From Hyperoodon ampullatus (Eukaryota; Chordata; Mammalia; Artiodactyla; Ziphiidae), in contig OX457056.1 of NCBI GenBank assembly GCA_949752795.1, forward strand, positions 201,005,654-201,069,653: a DNA stretch of 64,000 nt, given 5' to 3'. Shown here piece by piece: positions 11,575 through 21,947 of this stretch. Below the pieces are notes generated by a model. That model ran no database searches. It had not been told where the DNA came from and saw nothing but the letters and a program-made list of their open reading frames with translations. How positions within the stretch are numbered: position 1 is the stretch's first letter; each line of letters opens with the position of its first letter. The translations under genes and the position numbers were made by a program.

Positions 11575-12310
11575 GTGATAACGTCTGGATCTAGTTTTGT
11601 AGATAAGTACCATCTTCTGATTTTTGTATTATTGAAACCATGACTCCAAGTCTAAATCTACCTGTGAATGCATGTAACCTTAAATGTTTACACTGTTAAA
11701 TTTTAAACTAGTCCTTAAATAGAGGAGTTTTGCAATTCATTCATTCTTGAGTTTGTTTCTGAGGTATTTCTTAATACTGAAGCACTTATCGGATGATTTA
11801 AACATACCCACAAATTTTGAGAGTCAAAGGGCATATCTGATAATAAGCACAGGGTACAGTGTCCAAGAATTTTGTGTTCTCCCTAGTTTTGATGGCTCTG
11901 TTTGCCTTGTTTGAAGAGATGTTTAAATATTAAACAGAATTAGAATTCATATTTAACAAACAGCTTGGCAAAGCTGAGTTGTGACATCTTCTCTTTTGTT
12001 GATCCATTTGACCATCTGAAGAGGGTTTTTACAGTTTAACATCTGGGCCCCTCACTTCAAATACGTGGTGTTTGAAACTGAGATACCCAGTCAAAGTGAG
12101 ACAAAAGTTCATGATGTTTCACCATAGTTATTTCATATTTTTCCATTTGCTTTCATTTTCTAATTATGGACCCAAAGTTCATATGAACTCCAATGATTCT
12201 AACCTGTAATCTGTATAATGTCAGTCTTAATAAATACTGAGTAGATTAACACAGAGCTAGAGGTAGCCTATGAGCTTGAGATCAAGTTATCTTGTATAGA
12301 ACACATATTC
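11575..12310. other. No recognisable feature
   Basis: AT-rich complex sequence; no repeat or gene identified. Confidence 0.45.
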
Positions 12311-12317
12311 CACTTTC

Positions 12318-12450
12318 ATTTCATTCTTTCATTCAACAAACATTTAAATAGGGCCTTCCAAGGGGCAGGCACTGTTCTAGGTGTTGAAGAGACGTAAGTG
12401 AACAAAACAGGCTCCCCTAGGGAGCTTACATTTTAGTGGAGCTTATATTC
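12318..12450 (-). repeat. L2 LINE 3' end, antisense
   Basis: Clear reverse-complement L2 terminus: 'ttcattcaacaaacatttaaa', 'ggcaggcactgttctaggtg', 'gtgaacaaaacaggc' and 'gagcttacattttagtgg'. Confidence 0.8.
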
Positions 12451-12542
12451 ATTTGACCAAGACCCCCAAATAGCCAGTTTTGAGAATGGACTCCATTTTT
12501 ATGGGGGAAGGGAGACAAATGACAAAAATCCCAAGCCATTTG

Positions 12543-12735
12543 AAAGTTGCAGCATGGTAGAGTCAAAGGGCCTCTGGATTTGCAATCAGGAGACATCGAT
12601 CATAGTCTTGCCATACTAATCCTCCTTGTTATTTTCTGGGTCTTAGTTTTCTCATCTATTAAATAATGGCATTGAATTTCATAATCTCAAAAGTCTCTTC
12701 TGGAGCGAATAGTCTATTATTCTATGATATGTAAC
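12543..12735 (+). repeat. MIR-family SINE, sense
   Basis: 'gcatggtagagtcaaagggcc', 'tttgcaatcaggagacatcg', 'gtcttagttttctcatctatt' and the tail 'tctcttctggagcgaatag' follow the MIR order. Diverged. Confidence 0.6.
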
Positions 12736-12839
12736 AGGCATTTACTTAATTAAGGTAAATTTACATACAGTGAAATGCATAGATCACAGAGACTTATTTT
12801 TCAAAAGCGCAGAAATGTCCAGGGCCATTTTAAACTCCT

Positions 12840-13250
12840 AAACCTTCTGTCACTACAGTATGGTATAGAATTATATATTATGTTCAGAGTAATGATCCTG
12901 AGGCATTGCAGGAGGTTGAATCAGAAAGAGAAGATTTAATTATGTTCATTAGACTTCTTATTAAAGCAGGAAAAGGCACCAAGTCAATTTAGAGAGATTT
13001 CAAACAAAAGTGTCTTCTCATTAACCCATAGTTAATCAGAAACCCAATTAACCAGTATGCTCTATTCCAACAGTTTACAGTTTGCAGACTTATTTATTCT
13101 TCTTTACAACCATCACCAAATCACTGATCCAGATCCCAACCATTTCACATTTATACCACTAAAATCAATGGATTATTTCTCCTTCAAATAATATGAGATG
13201 CTACCACTGAAACAATCACTTCAGAGACAGAAAAAACAATTATTTAAATA
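12840..13250. other. No recognisable feature
   Basis: AT-rich complex sequence. A weak antisense L1-tail-like block lies just before it (about 12738-12840). Confidence 0.4.
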
Positions 13251-13251
13251 A

Positions 13252-13279
13252 GAAATAGATAAGAGTGAAGTGATAAAAT
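13252..13279. repeat. Direct repeat copy A
   Basis: Matches 13808-13835 with one mismatch over about 28 bp (gaaatagata/gagtgaagtgataaaat core). The two copies bracket about 530 bp. See findings. Confidence 0.85.
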
Positions 13280-13337
13280 TCTGGGGGGTTTTTTGGTTTT
13301 TTTTTTTAAATTAAGGGGCCAAGGCCCAGGATAGGTT

Positions 13338-13690
13338 AGACATTTAAAGGACAGGTGCCCAAGATAGAGCAGACAGCTCAGCAGACAGAAGACATTTAAA
13401 GTGGTAGGTGCTTAGGAGAGCAGGGCATTTTTTTTTTAATTTAATTTAATTTTTTTTATACAGCAGGTTCTTATTAGTTATCTGTTTTATACATATTAGT
13501 GTATACATGTCAATCCCAATCTCCCAATTCATCCCAACCCCCACCCCCTGCCACTTTCCCCCCTTGGTGTCCATATATTTGAGAGCAGGGCATTTTAAGG
13601 AGACTAGAAGCAAGCCTGGAAGACATTTAAAGAGGCAGAGGCTGGGGTTTGAGAACATGTTTATTAAAGAGGCAGGAATAAGGGAGTCTC
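13338..13690. repeat. Degenerate tandem repeat (gacatttaaag units)
   Basis: Three copies of a gacatttaaag-led unit begin near 13339, 13390 and 13621, each followed by a similar 'ggtgc...gagcag' or 'gaggcagagg' block. If the L1 insertion and its duplication (about 165 bp) are removed, the spacing is roughly 51 and 66 bp. It looks like an old, diverged minisatellite. Confidence 0.5.
13431..13580 (-). mobile_element. Very short L1 insertion with TSD
   Basis: About 150 bp of antisense L1 3' sequence starting with a T-rich (TTTAA)n tail and containing 'tatacagcaggttcttattag' and 'ggtgtccatatattt' blocks. It is flanked by gagagcagggcattt at 13416-13430 and 13581-13595, so it is a complete, severely 5'-truncated insertion. 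Confidence 0.85.
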
Positions 13691-13745
13691 TTGTCAATGG
13701 CCTGGGTAGGAGGAAAGAACATGCACTCCTGCTCTCCTCCACTGT

Positions 13746-13770
13746 AAAAAAAAAAAAAAAAAAAAAAAAA
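13746..13770. repeat. A25 homopolymer
   Basis: Run of 25 adenines. Confidence 0.95.
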
Positions 13771-13783
13771 GAGCATGTGTGCG

Positions 13784-13809
13784 CAGAGAGAGAGAGAGAG
13801 AGAGAGAGA
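13784..13809. repeat. (AG)n microsatellite
   Basis: About 13 AG units, ending in direct repeat copy B (13808-13835). Confidence 0.95.
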
Positions 13810-13839
13810 AATAGATATGAGTGAAGTGATAAAATCCCG

Positions 13840-14170
13840 AATTTTGCTTTACAACACTCCAGATGTATTCTGTCAGGTATATGTGCAACTATAAAGCAAG
13901 TAAAAATAAGAAAAAAAAATCTATTTTCCAAGTATGTTTTTATTTCAATAAATTTTAATCCTTTCTAAATTCTAAATCTCTCTAAGCATTAAAATATGCT
14001 AAATAAGGGTCTCTGGAACACGTACCTCACTGATGAGACTGAGTGTCAGAAAGGCTAGGCTGTCTTCCTCAATTCACTGTATCTAAGGAGCTAAAGCGAA
14101 ACCAGCTCTCCGAAATCTTAGTGGACACTTAAACTGGCTCAATTCTACAGAAGAATAAAGCCAGATTTTA
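13840..14170. other. No recognisable feature
   Basis: AT-rich complex sequence; nothing identified. Confidence 0.4.
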
Positions 14171-14181
14171 AAATGGTTTTG

Positions 14182-14381
14182 GGGACTTCCCTGGTGGTCC
14201 AATGGTTAAGACTTTGCCTTCCAGTGCAGGGGATGAGGGTTTGGTCGGGGAGCTAAGATCCCACATGCCTCACGGCCAAAACACCAAAACATGAAACAGA
14301 AGCAATATTGTAACAAATTCAATAAAGACTTTAAAAATGGTCCACATAAAAAAAAAAAAAAGTAAGTAAATAAATAATAAT
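14182..14381 (+). mobile_element. Older tRNA-derived SINE variant with TSD
   Basis: Head 'ggacttccctggtggtcc' and 'ctaagatcccacatgcctcacggcc', then a tail with 'caataaagactttaaaaatgg' and an A-run. Flanked by aaatggttttg at 14171-14181 and 14382-14392. Confidence 0.88.
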
Positions 14382-14399
14382 AAATGGTTTTGTTCTTCA

Positions 14400-14825
14400 A
14401 TATTTGATTGTAACATTCAGGAAGAATTTGAAGCCTGGCCTATTGTTTTAAATCTGTAGACTCATTCACCAATTGGGACTCATTCCAAAAATATAACTTT
14501 CTTTCACAGGATACCTTTTGTACCATTCATTTTGGTTTTCAGTCAGTGAAGAAATCTTATTTCTTCCTGTATGGACCATGAATATCTCCTCAGAAGTTAT
14601 TACTGTTCACAATAGCATTTCCACTTTTTGAAAAAACTACACTCTAATTTCCTCCCTTCACGTTGCCTTTGATTAGACCTTCTCTGCCGTGTTCTTCCTC
14701 TTCTTAACTGTACTTCCTTCCACTGGTCAGTTAAATCAGTCTTTTAGAAACATTATTTTTTGTCTCTTTCTCTTTCCTGGCTCTCCTTTACACTTCACTC
14801 TTTTAAAACACCTTTCCTCATTATC
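14400..14825. other. No recognisable feature
   Basis: Pyrimidine-rich in the second half, but no named repeat or exon. Confidence 0.4.
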
Positions 14826-14827
14826 CA

Positions 14828-14965
14828 GTCAGCCCAAACATTTGTATTGAGCAGGTAGTGCACATCCAACAGTGTGAGTGTCTGAGGGATAAAAGAGATC
14901 TAGGTTTGGAGCCTGCAGCCAAAGGGCTTACAGTCTAGTTAGGGAGACAGCAAACATATCAGAGC
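14828..14965 (-). repeat. L2 fragment, antisense
   Basis: 'atttgtattgagcaggtag', 'gggcttacagtctagttaggg' and 'gagacagcaaacatatc' match reverse-complement L2 in order. Confidence 0.55.
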
Positions 14966-15576
14966 AAGTAAAACCGCGAGGAAACCAGGACACTAAACCT
15001 TGTGATCTGGCTAACAGTGTAACTCTAAAGTTCAGAAAACCAAGCAGTTCGATGTCTCAAAGCAGAGAAACAAAGCCATGCCATCACCTGCCAGGAAATC
15101 TTACATAAATCTGCAGAGACGTGGGTCCTCCCCAGTTCTACCTCCCAACTTTGGAGCCTACATGCAGCTGTTAGAAAACAAGAGGAGAATGTAACCAGGT
15201 AGACTATGGATTTATGTAAACTTTCATACCTCTTCTTTCCAGCTGTATTAAGTTAGCTGGATCACTAAAGATGATTAGGCCATTGAAAAAGGTGTCCAGG
15301 GACAAATACCAGAAAAATGGGAGTGCATGTGTGAGAGAGAGACAGAGACAGAGAGAGACTTCCCCAGGTAGGATTCGATCAAAAGATGCATAATTCGAAC
15401 AACACTATGGTACCGCAACCTGCTCCACCAAAATAAACCAATGTGTCCTTGGGGAGAAATATCACTATATAAGAGGCCTGATCTATTAATTAATGCCTGA
15501 CTTATGTGTACCATATAAAATATAAATCTTTCCAAGACATATCTTACACCAGGTACTACCCGAGATAGACATTTTT
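14966..15576. other. No gene seen; short (GA)n inside
   Basis: Complex sequence with a GAGAGACAGAGA purine tract at about 15331-15359. Confidence 0.4.
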
Positions 15577-15595
15577 AAAATAAAGTCACATATTG

Positions 15596-15922
15596 GGGCT
15601 TCCCTGGTGGTGCAGTGGTTGAGAATCTGCCTGCTAATGCAAGGGACACGGGTTCGAGCCCTGGTCTGGGAGGATCCCACGTGCCGCGGAGCAACTGGGC
15701 CCGTGAGCCACAACTACTGAGCCTGCGCGTCTGGAGCCTGTGCTCCGCAACAAGAGAGGCCGCGATAGTGAGAGGCCCGCGCACCGCGATGAAGAGTGGC
15801 CCCCACTTGCCACAACTAGAGAAAGCCCTCACACAGAAACGAAGACCCAACACAGCAAAAATAAATTAATTAATTAATAAATTCCTACTCCAACATCTTG
15901 TTTAAAAATAAATAAATAAATA
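15596..15922 (+). mobile_element. Intermediate/long CHR SINE with 19-bp TSD and an unusual tail
   Basis: The head and middle combine a long-form frame with short-form traits ('cgcgtctggagcctgtgctcc'). After the first (TTAA)n-type tail comes about 26 bp of non-A sequence ('ttcctactccaacatcttg') and a second AAAT tail before the duplication aaaataaagtcacatattg (15577-15595 and 15923-15941). The extra segment may be a small 3' transduction. Confidence 0.9.
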
Positions 15923-15941
15923 AAAATAAAGTCACATATTG

Positions 15942-16495
15942 ACTGGGGAATGGGGACCACCCATAGTCTCACCCTGACCAAGACTGTCACAGAGATTGGC
16001 ATTTAACTTAGCAGAAGGCTTTGTGCATGCCTACATACTTAGTCATCCCAGTTTATTCTAGTTTCACAGCGGGGAGGTTTTTGGTTTCTGATCTAGCACG
16101 ATGTTCCACCCCGTGCCTTGTTATAGGGGATGTTTACTGAGATCACCCACGTGGGTAAGGAAAAGAAACTTCCTCGGCTAAGAAAACGTAAGGAAGTTGT
16201 GCCCTCTTCAGGACAAAATGGCAACTGCAGCCCCAGTAATCTATGAGGACTGCGTCCTGTGCTTTTTGTAGCACTATACTGTTTCTCTCCACAATGCGGC
16301 GCTGCTGTTCTAAACTCGTTTTTCAGCCAGCTTTGGGTGGGAAAGACAGGGTGACAGCGGGGAGAAGATATAGGGTGGGAAGTACAAGGGAATTACGAGG
16401 AGTTAGAGGCTAAGGAAGAAAGCTGGCTCTTTCTGCCAGAGAGGGCTTGCCTGGCAACTCAAATCAGACCTGTTTCAATTAGGAAACGTATCCCC
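15942..16495. other. No recognisable feature
   Basis: Complex, fairly balanced base composition; no supported exon. Confidence 0.4.
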
Positions 16496-16497
16496 TA

Positions 16498-16645
16498 GCC
16501 CAAGTAATTCACTTTGGAAAATTTAATCCAATAGTTCCCTAACCTGCCTGACCAACAGAATCGCCAGGGAAGCTTTTTTAAAGGTGTAGATCCCAGATTC
16601 TAGCCCAAGAAACTCTGATTCATAACTTTGGGGAGGGGCCAGTCA
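16498..16645 (+). repeat. MER5A-like hAT fragment
   Basis: 'tagttccctaacctgcctgac', 'cagaatcgccagggaagc' and 'ccaagaaactctgattcat' match the order of the common MER5A non-autonomous hAT element. It is interrupted by the next SINE. Confidence 0.6.
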
Positions 16646-16649
16646 CCTG

Positions 16650-16931
16650 TTTTTTTTTTCATTTTCTTTAAATTTATTTATTTATTTTTGGCTGCATTGG
16701 GTCTTGTGCGCAGGCTTCTCATTGCAGTGGCTTCTCTTGTCGCGCAGCAGGGCTTTAGGCCACGCGGGCTTCAGCAGTTGTGGTTCATGGCTCTAGAGCA
16801 CAGGCTCAGTAGTTGTGGTGCACGGATCTAGTTGCTCTGCAGCATGTGGGATCTTCCCGGACCAGGGCTCGAACCTGTGTCCCCTGCATTGGCAGGTGGA
16901 TTCTTAACCACCTCACCACCAGGGAAGTCCC
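16650..16931 (-). mobile_element. Long-form CHR SINE
   Basis: Inverted long-form SINE with an AAAT-type tail on the left and a short duplication cacctg at 16644-16649 and 16932-16937. Internal deletions relative to the copy at 6766-7116. Confidence 0.88.
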
Positions 16932-16957
16932 CACCTGCCTTTGTAAAAAGCTCTCCC

Positions 16958-17178
16958 CAGGCCTCCCTGGTGGCGCAGTGGTTGAGAGTCCACCTGCCGT
17001 TACAGGGGACACGGGTTCATGCCCCGGTCTGGGAAGATCCCACATGCCGCGGAGCAGCTGCTCCCGTGAGCCATGGTCGCTGAGCCTGCGCGTCCGGAGC
17101 CTGTGCTGAGGCCACAACAGTGAGAGGCCCACGTACTGCAAAATAAATAAATAAATAAAATAAATAAAGTAAAGTAAA
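16958..17178 (+). mobile_element. Short CHR-2-like SINE with TSD
   Basis: Sense SINE with an (AAAT)n/(AAAGT)n tail. Duplication gtaaaaagctctccc at 16943-16957 and 17179-17193. It lies 26 bp from an oppositely oriented SINE. Confidence 0.93.
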
Positions 17179-17298
17179 GTAAAAAGCTCTCCCAAAGATC
17201 ATTTATGCAAGATTTGGAAAGTAAAACAATACTTTAAGAGGAATCAGTCCTTGCAGCAAGCACAGCTTTCATTTCTCAGTTCAATAACAATGAACGTG

Positions 17299-17602
17299 GG
17301 GACTTCCCTGGTGGCGCAGTGGCTAAGAATCTGCGTGCCAATGCAGGGGACACGGGTTCAAGCCCTGGCCCAGGAAGATCCTACATGCCGCGGGGCAATT
17401 AAGTCTGTGCGCCACAACTACTGAGCCCACAAGCCACAACTACTGAGGCCCGCGTGCCTAGAGCCCGTGCTCCACAACAAGAGAAGCCACCGCAATGAGA
17501 AGCCGGTGCACCACAACAAAGAGTAGCCCCCCTGTACTCAGCTAGAGAAAGCTGGCATGGAGCAATGAAGACCCAATGCAGCCAAAAACAAACAAACAAA
17601 AA
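17299..17602 (+). mobile_element. Long CHR-1-like SINE with imperfect TSD
   Basis: Sense long-form SINE ending in (AAAC)n. Imperfect duplication aacaatgaacgtg at 17286-17298 and aacaatgaatgtag at 17603-17616, consistent with some age. Confidence 0.9.
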
Positions 17603-17847
17603 AACAATGAATGTAGTGAGAATCTATTCTGTGGCAGTGAGTTCTCTAGGAAATAAGAGCACAACTGACTGACTAAGCCCATTTATCTCCTTGAGGAACT
17701 TACTAAACAGACCTCTATTCGGTGTTTCCTCCCACCCATTATGGGCAAAGACTTGATGACCCAACAAATTTATAATTCCGTAGTACGAGACCGCATTGTC
17801 TTCCTTCCATGTACTCACTGATCATCCCACTTAGGGAACAGGGGTGA

Positions 17848-18060
17848 TCTGGCTAACTTTGGTGTCATTCAGAACTGAGTTCGAATCTAAGCAACAACTC
17901 ATCAACTATGGGACATTAAAAAAATTACCTAACCTTTCTGAACCTTTATTTATAACAGGAGATAGTCATACCTGCCTCTGAAGGCTATAAAAGACTCAAA
18001 TGAGGTGATTTAATGTCCTTACCCTGCCTGGCACATGATGATTAATAAATGGTATTTATT
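17848..18060 (+). repeat. MIR SINE, sense
   Basis: 'gaactgagttcgaatctaagc', 'ctaacctttctgaaccttta', 'atgaggtgatttaatg' and 'gcctggcacatgatgattaataaatgg' follow MIR from head to 3' end. A (TAG)n run follows at about 18063-18077. Confidence 0.75.
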
Positions 18061-18209
18061 AATAGTAGTAGTAGTAGCCCACTACCTTGATCTCTAGAGC
18101 ACCTGCGTAATCTAAGGACTCTACATGATTTTTTTCATGTCCTAATGCCCTGTTTTGAGGAAAACTGCTCATCCTTGCCTCCAATAACCAGTTAAAAAAG
18201 TAAATAAGG

Positions 18210-18406
18210 GGATTCCCTGGTGGTGCAGTGGTTGAGAGTCCGCCTGCCGATGCAGGGGACACGGGTTCGTGCCCTGGTCCGGGAAGATCTCACATGCAGG
18301 GGAGCGGCTAGGCCCGTGAGCCATGGCCGCTGAGCCTGCACGTCCGGAGGCTATTCTCCGCAACGGGAGAGGCCACAACAGTGAGAGGCCCACGTACCGC
18401 AAAGCA
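18210..18406 (+). mobile_element. Short CHR-2-like SINE with 16-bp TSD
   Basis: Sense short-form SINE. Duplication aaaaaagtaaataagg at 18194-18209 and 18407-18422. Confidence 0.94.
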
Positions 18407-18534
18407 AAAAAAGTAAATAAGGAAAGTGTTCTTCCTGCCTCTGAATCATAGCAGGTAGATAAAATAAATATATTTAGCAGTCCTTAATCCCCCCATCATT
18501 AATGTTAGAATGATATAGTTGGAACTTACCTAGC

Positions 18535-18692
18535 AGGAGTTTTCAAGTTTGGTAAGCGAGTGAATCCTCCGGAGCGCATATTAAAAGCACAGTTTCCTAG
18601 GCTACTTCTCGGGATTCTGATTAAGTAAACCTGGTGTGGAGCCCAGGCATCTTCACTTTAACCCTTAGCTCACACTTTGAAAAACATGGCCA
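18535..18692 (+). repeat. MER5A-like hAT element
   Basis: Starts with 'gagttttcaagtttggtaagc', contains 'gggattctgattaagtaaacc' and ends with 'cacactttgaaaaacatgg', the expected inverted ends of MER5A. Confidence 0.7.
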
Positions 18693-18715
18693 TAGAAATA
18701 ACTTAGTCCCAGGTG

Positions 18716-18845
18716 ATGAATATTAACTAAACTTACTGTGGTAATTCTTTTGCAATATATACGTGTATCAAATCATGTTGTATACCTTAAACGTATACAA
18801 TGTTATATGTCAATTATACCTCAATAAAACTGGGGGAACAATTAC
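18716..18845 (+). repeat. Short L1 3' tail
   Basis: 'gtataccttaaacgtatac' and 'tatgtcaattatacctcaataaaactgg' are a typical L1 3' UTR end. The near-duplicate 'agtcccagg' occurs on both sides (about 18704 and 18847), suggesting a truncated insertion. Confidence 0.75.
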
Positions 18846-19049
18846 CCAGTCCCAGGGTATCAAACTCAAAAGCTTTCAGAAGCCAAGCAGATCGTGCACA
18901 TATAAGAAGGGACAGGGTGTTGGATAAAAATGGTGTGATGCTTACAAAATGGAACTGGAAAGTGCATGCCCTACCCGTCTTCTTTTCTTTTTTATAATTA
19001 AGTTCCAAAGCATGTGGAACCAATTTGCTAGGCAAATGAAATTTGTCTG

Positions 19050-19150
19050 AGCACAGAAAGGTGAAATGACTTGCTCATTATTGCTCGAGTAGTGGTGGAG
19101 CTGGGCCCAGAGCCTCACTTTGTGAACTTCCTTTTTACTGTGCCATGTTA
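19050..19150 (-). repeat. MIR fragment, antisense
   Basis: 'aaaggtgaaatgacttgctc' and 'gtggtggagctgggcccagagcc' resemble reverse-complement MIR core. Confidence 0.5.
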
Positions 19151-19670
19151 CAGTCTCATGAGTGGAACTCAACAGTCTCCTTCTTCTTTGCCTGAGACTA
19201 AATCTCATACCCAGTTGGAGAAAAGGAAAAACAGTATTGAGAGAGTCCAGCTCAGTGGGTGGCTCTAGCCTAGACTATTCCCCCGAAGAGAATCTTCTTA
19301 GAGCAAAGCGGCCTAGAGTTCACGGAGGAGGTCTTCACCCAGTGGTCCTGAGTGCCAAGACCTCTCAAAGTGCAGACAAATACCTGCCATCAGTTATTTT
19401 TTGATGGACCTTAACACTACTTAAATGTTTATTTTCAAAGCAACCAGAAGCAGTTTGTCTCCTTCCTGAGAGAACTATCCACCTGGTAATGGTGATCAAC
19501 AGAGCCAGGGAAAGAGAAGGTCAGATCAAGTGGGGGAAGGGAACAATGTCAGGAAGTTGCAGAAAGTAAGACACCATATTTTTAAACACTACACACCTAT
19601 CTTGTAAAACTTCAGGAAAACAAACATCCCATAAAAATAAGTAACAGAAAAGTATCAAGATTAAATCCAG
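19150..19670. other. No recognisable feature
   Basis: Complex sequence. The short frames across 19071-19404 are not supported by exon signals. Confidence 0.4.
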
Positions 19671-19673
19671 TAG

Positions 19674-20018
19674 GGATTCCCTGGTGGCACAGTGGTTAAG
19701 AATCCACCTGCCAATGCAGGGGACATGGGTTCAAGCCCTGGTGTGGGAAAATCCCACATGCTGTGGAGCAACTAAGCCTGTGTGCCACAACTACTGAGCC
19801 TGCGCTTTAGAGCCCACGTGCCACAGCTACTGAGCCTGAGTGTCACAACTACTGAAGCCCCCATGCCTAGAGTCCGTGCTCCACAACGAGAGAAGCCACC
19901 GCAATGAGAAGCCCACGCACCGCAACTAAGAGTAGCTCCCACTCGCTGCAACTAGAAAAAGCCCAGGCACTGCAACAAAGACCCAACGCCGACAAAAATA
20001 AATAAATAAATAAATAAA
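19674..20018 (+). mobile_element. Long CHR-1-like SINE
   Basis: Sense long-form SINE with four 'acaactactgagcc' type modules and an (AAAT)n tail. No clear target-site duplication, so it is probably old. Confidence 0.88.
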
Positions 20019-20027
20019 ATTTTAAAA

Positions 20028-20098
20028 AAGGTAAAGCATTTAGGACAATGTCTGACATATATTGAATAGAAAGTACTCAATAAAGGTGAGTTATTATT
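20028..20098 (+). repeat. MIR/L2 3' end, sense
   Basis: 'aaagcatttaggacaatgtctgacatat' and 'actcaataaaggtgagttatt' match the MIR 3' end. Confidence 0.6.
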
Positions 20099-20099
20099 A

Positions 20100-20500
20100 T
20101 AAAAAAAATTTTTAAAGGTGAAATCCGATAAAAGTTATTATAAAGAAAAGGAGAATGAGAAGCAGATAACATTTTTACAGACAATGAAAATGAAAGCACA
20201 CCAGAACACCTTAAAGCTATTATATTCTGCTTCAAAACAAACCAAAAAACATTTTTAAATGATACAAGACATAAAAGAATAGTAGAAATCAGAAATAGAA
20301 ATACTCAGAAATAAAGTGACAGAACTCATGAAAGAATTAGAAATAAAAGAAAAAAATTCAGAAACAAAGACTGAACAACCAGGAACACCAGAGTGAACAA
20401 ACACAACAGATAACACCTTAAGAGAAATAGAAGGTGAAAAAGAGGGAAATTTTAAAAATCAAAAAGAAATTTAAAATATCAAAGAGAAAGTGACAAATAT
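20100..20500 (+). repeat. A-rich, possible old L1 remnant
   Basis: Strongly A-rich 'agaaatagaaatactcagaaataaag' type sequence, similar in style to L1 ORF1/ORF2 sense DNA, but no block I can anchor. Confidence 0.3.
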
Positions 20501-20621
20501 ATATATATTTTTGGCCGCCCTGCGCAGCTTGTGGGACTTTAGTTCCCCAACCAGGGATCGAACCCGGGCACTTGGCAGTGAGAATGCAGAGTCCTAACCA
20601 CTAGACCACCAGGGAATTCCC
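20501..20621 (-). mobile_element. Short old-type tRNA SINE with 16-bp TSD
   Basis: About 120 bp, inverted; the tRNA-like B-box region 'gggatcgaacccgggc' is visible. Duplication agaaagtgacaaatat at 20485-20500 and 20622-20637. Confidence 0.9.
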
Positions 20622-21107
20622 AGAAAGTGACAAATATTAAAGACAAACTAAGAACATCTAACATACAGATGATAGCTTTATATTGTCATAGTTGGGAGAG
20701 ATCCCAACTATATTGGGAATATAAATGTTTAGAATTTTTAAACTTTTTTAGTTTATCTTAAACTAAAAAGGATTACAAGTTCATTCAATGATCTTGAACT
20801 TTTTCACTGATTAGAACCTAAGTCCCCCTTTCCCAGGAAAGGTATGGTTTAGCTAGTTTCAAAAAAGAACACTCAGGATAAAGGATCCCATCCCCTATAA
20901 CTTGGACTGATCTAGATTTTCTGTGTCCTATAGCTTATACAATTTGGGGAGCCATCTAAGAAAAAGAATACAAAAATGTCTTATTTTTATAAATTTTACA
21001 AAAACATATGGCAGTTCAAGGGGCTCTAATTTAGTCTTATGGGAAATCCACCTCTGCCCATATCTACTTCTAATACCAGGATAGGCTGTCTTCTAACTTC
21101 TTTTAAG

Positions 21108-21918
21108 TGATTTTTAAAAATATTTTTTAAGAGCAGGTTTATGTTCACAACAAAATTACAAGGAAGGTACAGAGATTTCCCATACGCCCCTGTCCCCACA
21201 TATGCATAGGCTCTCCTATTATCAACATCTCCCATCAGATCGGAGATGAATCTACATGAATGAATCTACATTGACACATCATAATCACCCAAAGTCCATA
21301 GTTTACATTAGGGTCCACTCCAGGGTTTCTATGGGTTTGGATAAATGTATAATGATATGTATCCATCATTATAGTATCATACAGAGTAATTTCACTGCCC
21401 TAAAAATCCTCTGTGTTCCACCTATTCATCTCTCCCTTCCAATCCCTGGCAACCAATGATTTTAGTCTCCATAGTTTTGCCTTTTCCAGAATGTCATATA
21501 GTTGGAAGCATACAGCATGTAACCTTTTCATATTGGCTTCTTTTACTTAGTAATATGCATTTAAGGTTCCTCCATGCCTTTTTATGGCTTGATTGTGCAT
21601 TTCTTTTTAAAACTGAATAATATTCCATTGTCTGGATGTAACACAGTTATTTATCCATTCACCTATTGAAGGACATCTTGGTTGCTTCCAAGTTTTGGCA
21701 GTTATGAATAAAGCTGCTATAAACATCTGTAGGCAGGTTTTTGTGTGGACATAGTTTTCAGTTCCTTTGGGTTGCTGGATCATGTGGTAAGAGTATGTTT
21801 AGTTTTGTAAGAAACTGCCAATTTGTCTTTCAATGTAACTGTACCATTTTGCATCCCTGCTAGTGATGAATGAGAGCTCCTGCTGCTCTACACCTTCACC
21901 AGCATTTGGTGTTGTCAG
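21108..21918 (-). repeat. Old L1 3' end, antisense
   Basis: Contains antisense L1 3' UTR ('caacaaaattacaaggaagg', 'tattatcaacatctcccatc') and ORF2 C-terminal blocks ('gaataatattccattgtctgg', 'gcagttatgaataaagctgc'). Its truncated end abuts another L1 in the opposite orientation. Confidence 0.8.
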
Positions 21919-21947
21919 TGTCCCCAGGTAGCTGGAAGAAATGTAAA

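Noticed and set aside
20561..20621. Possible tRNA gene (B-box-like gggatcgaacccgggc)
   Set aside because: This is the tRNA-derived head of a SINE with target-site duplications; it does not form a full tRNA.
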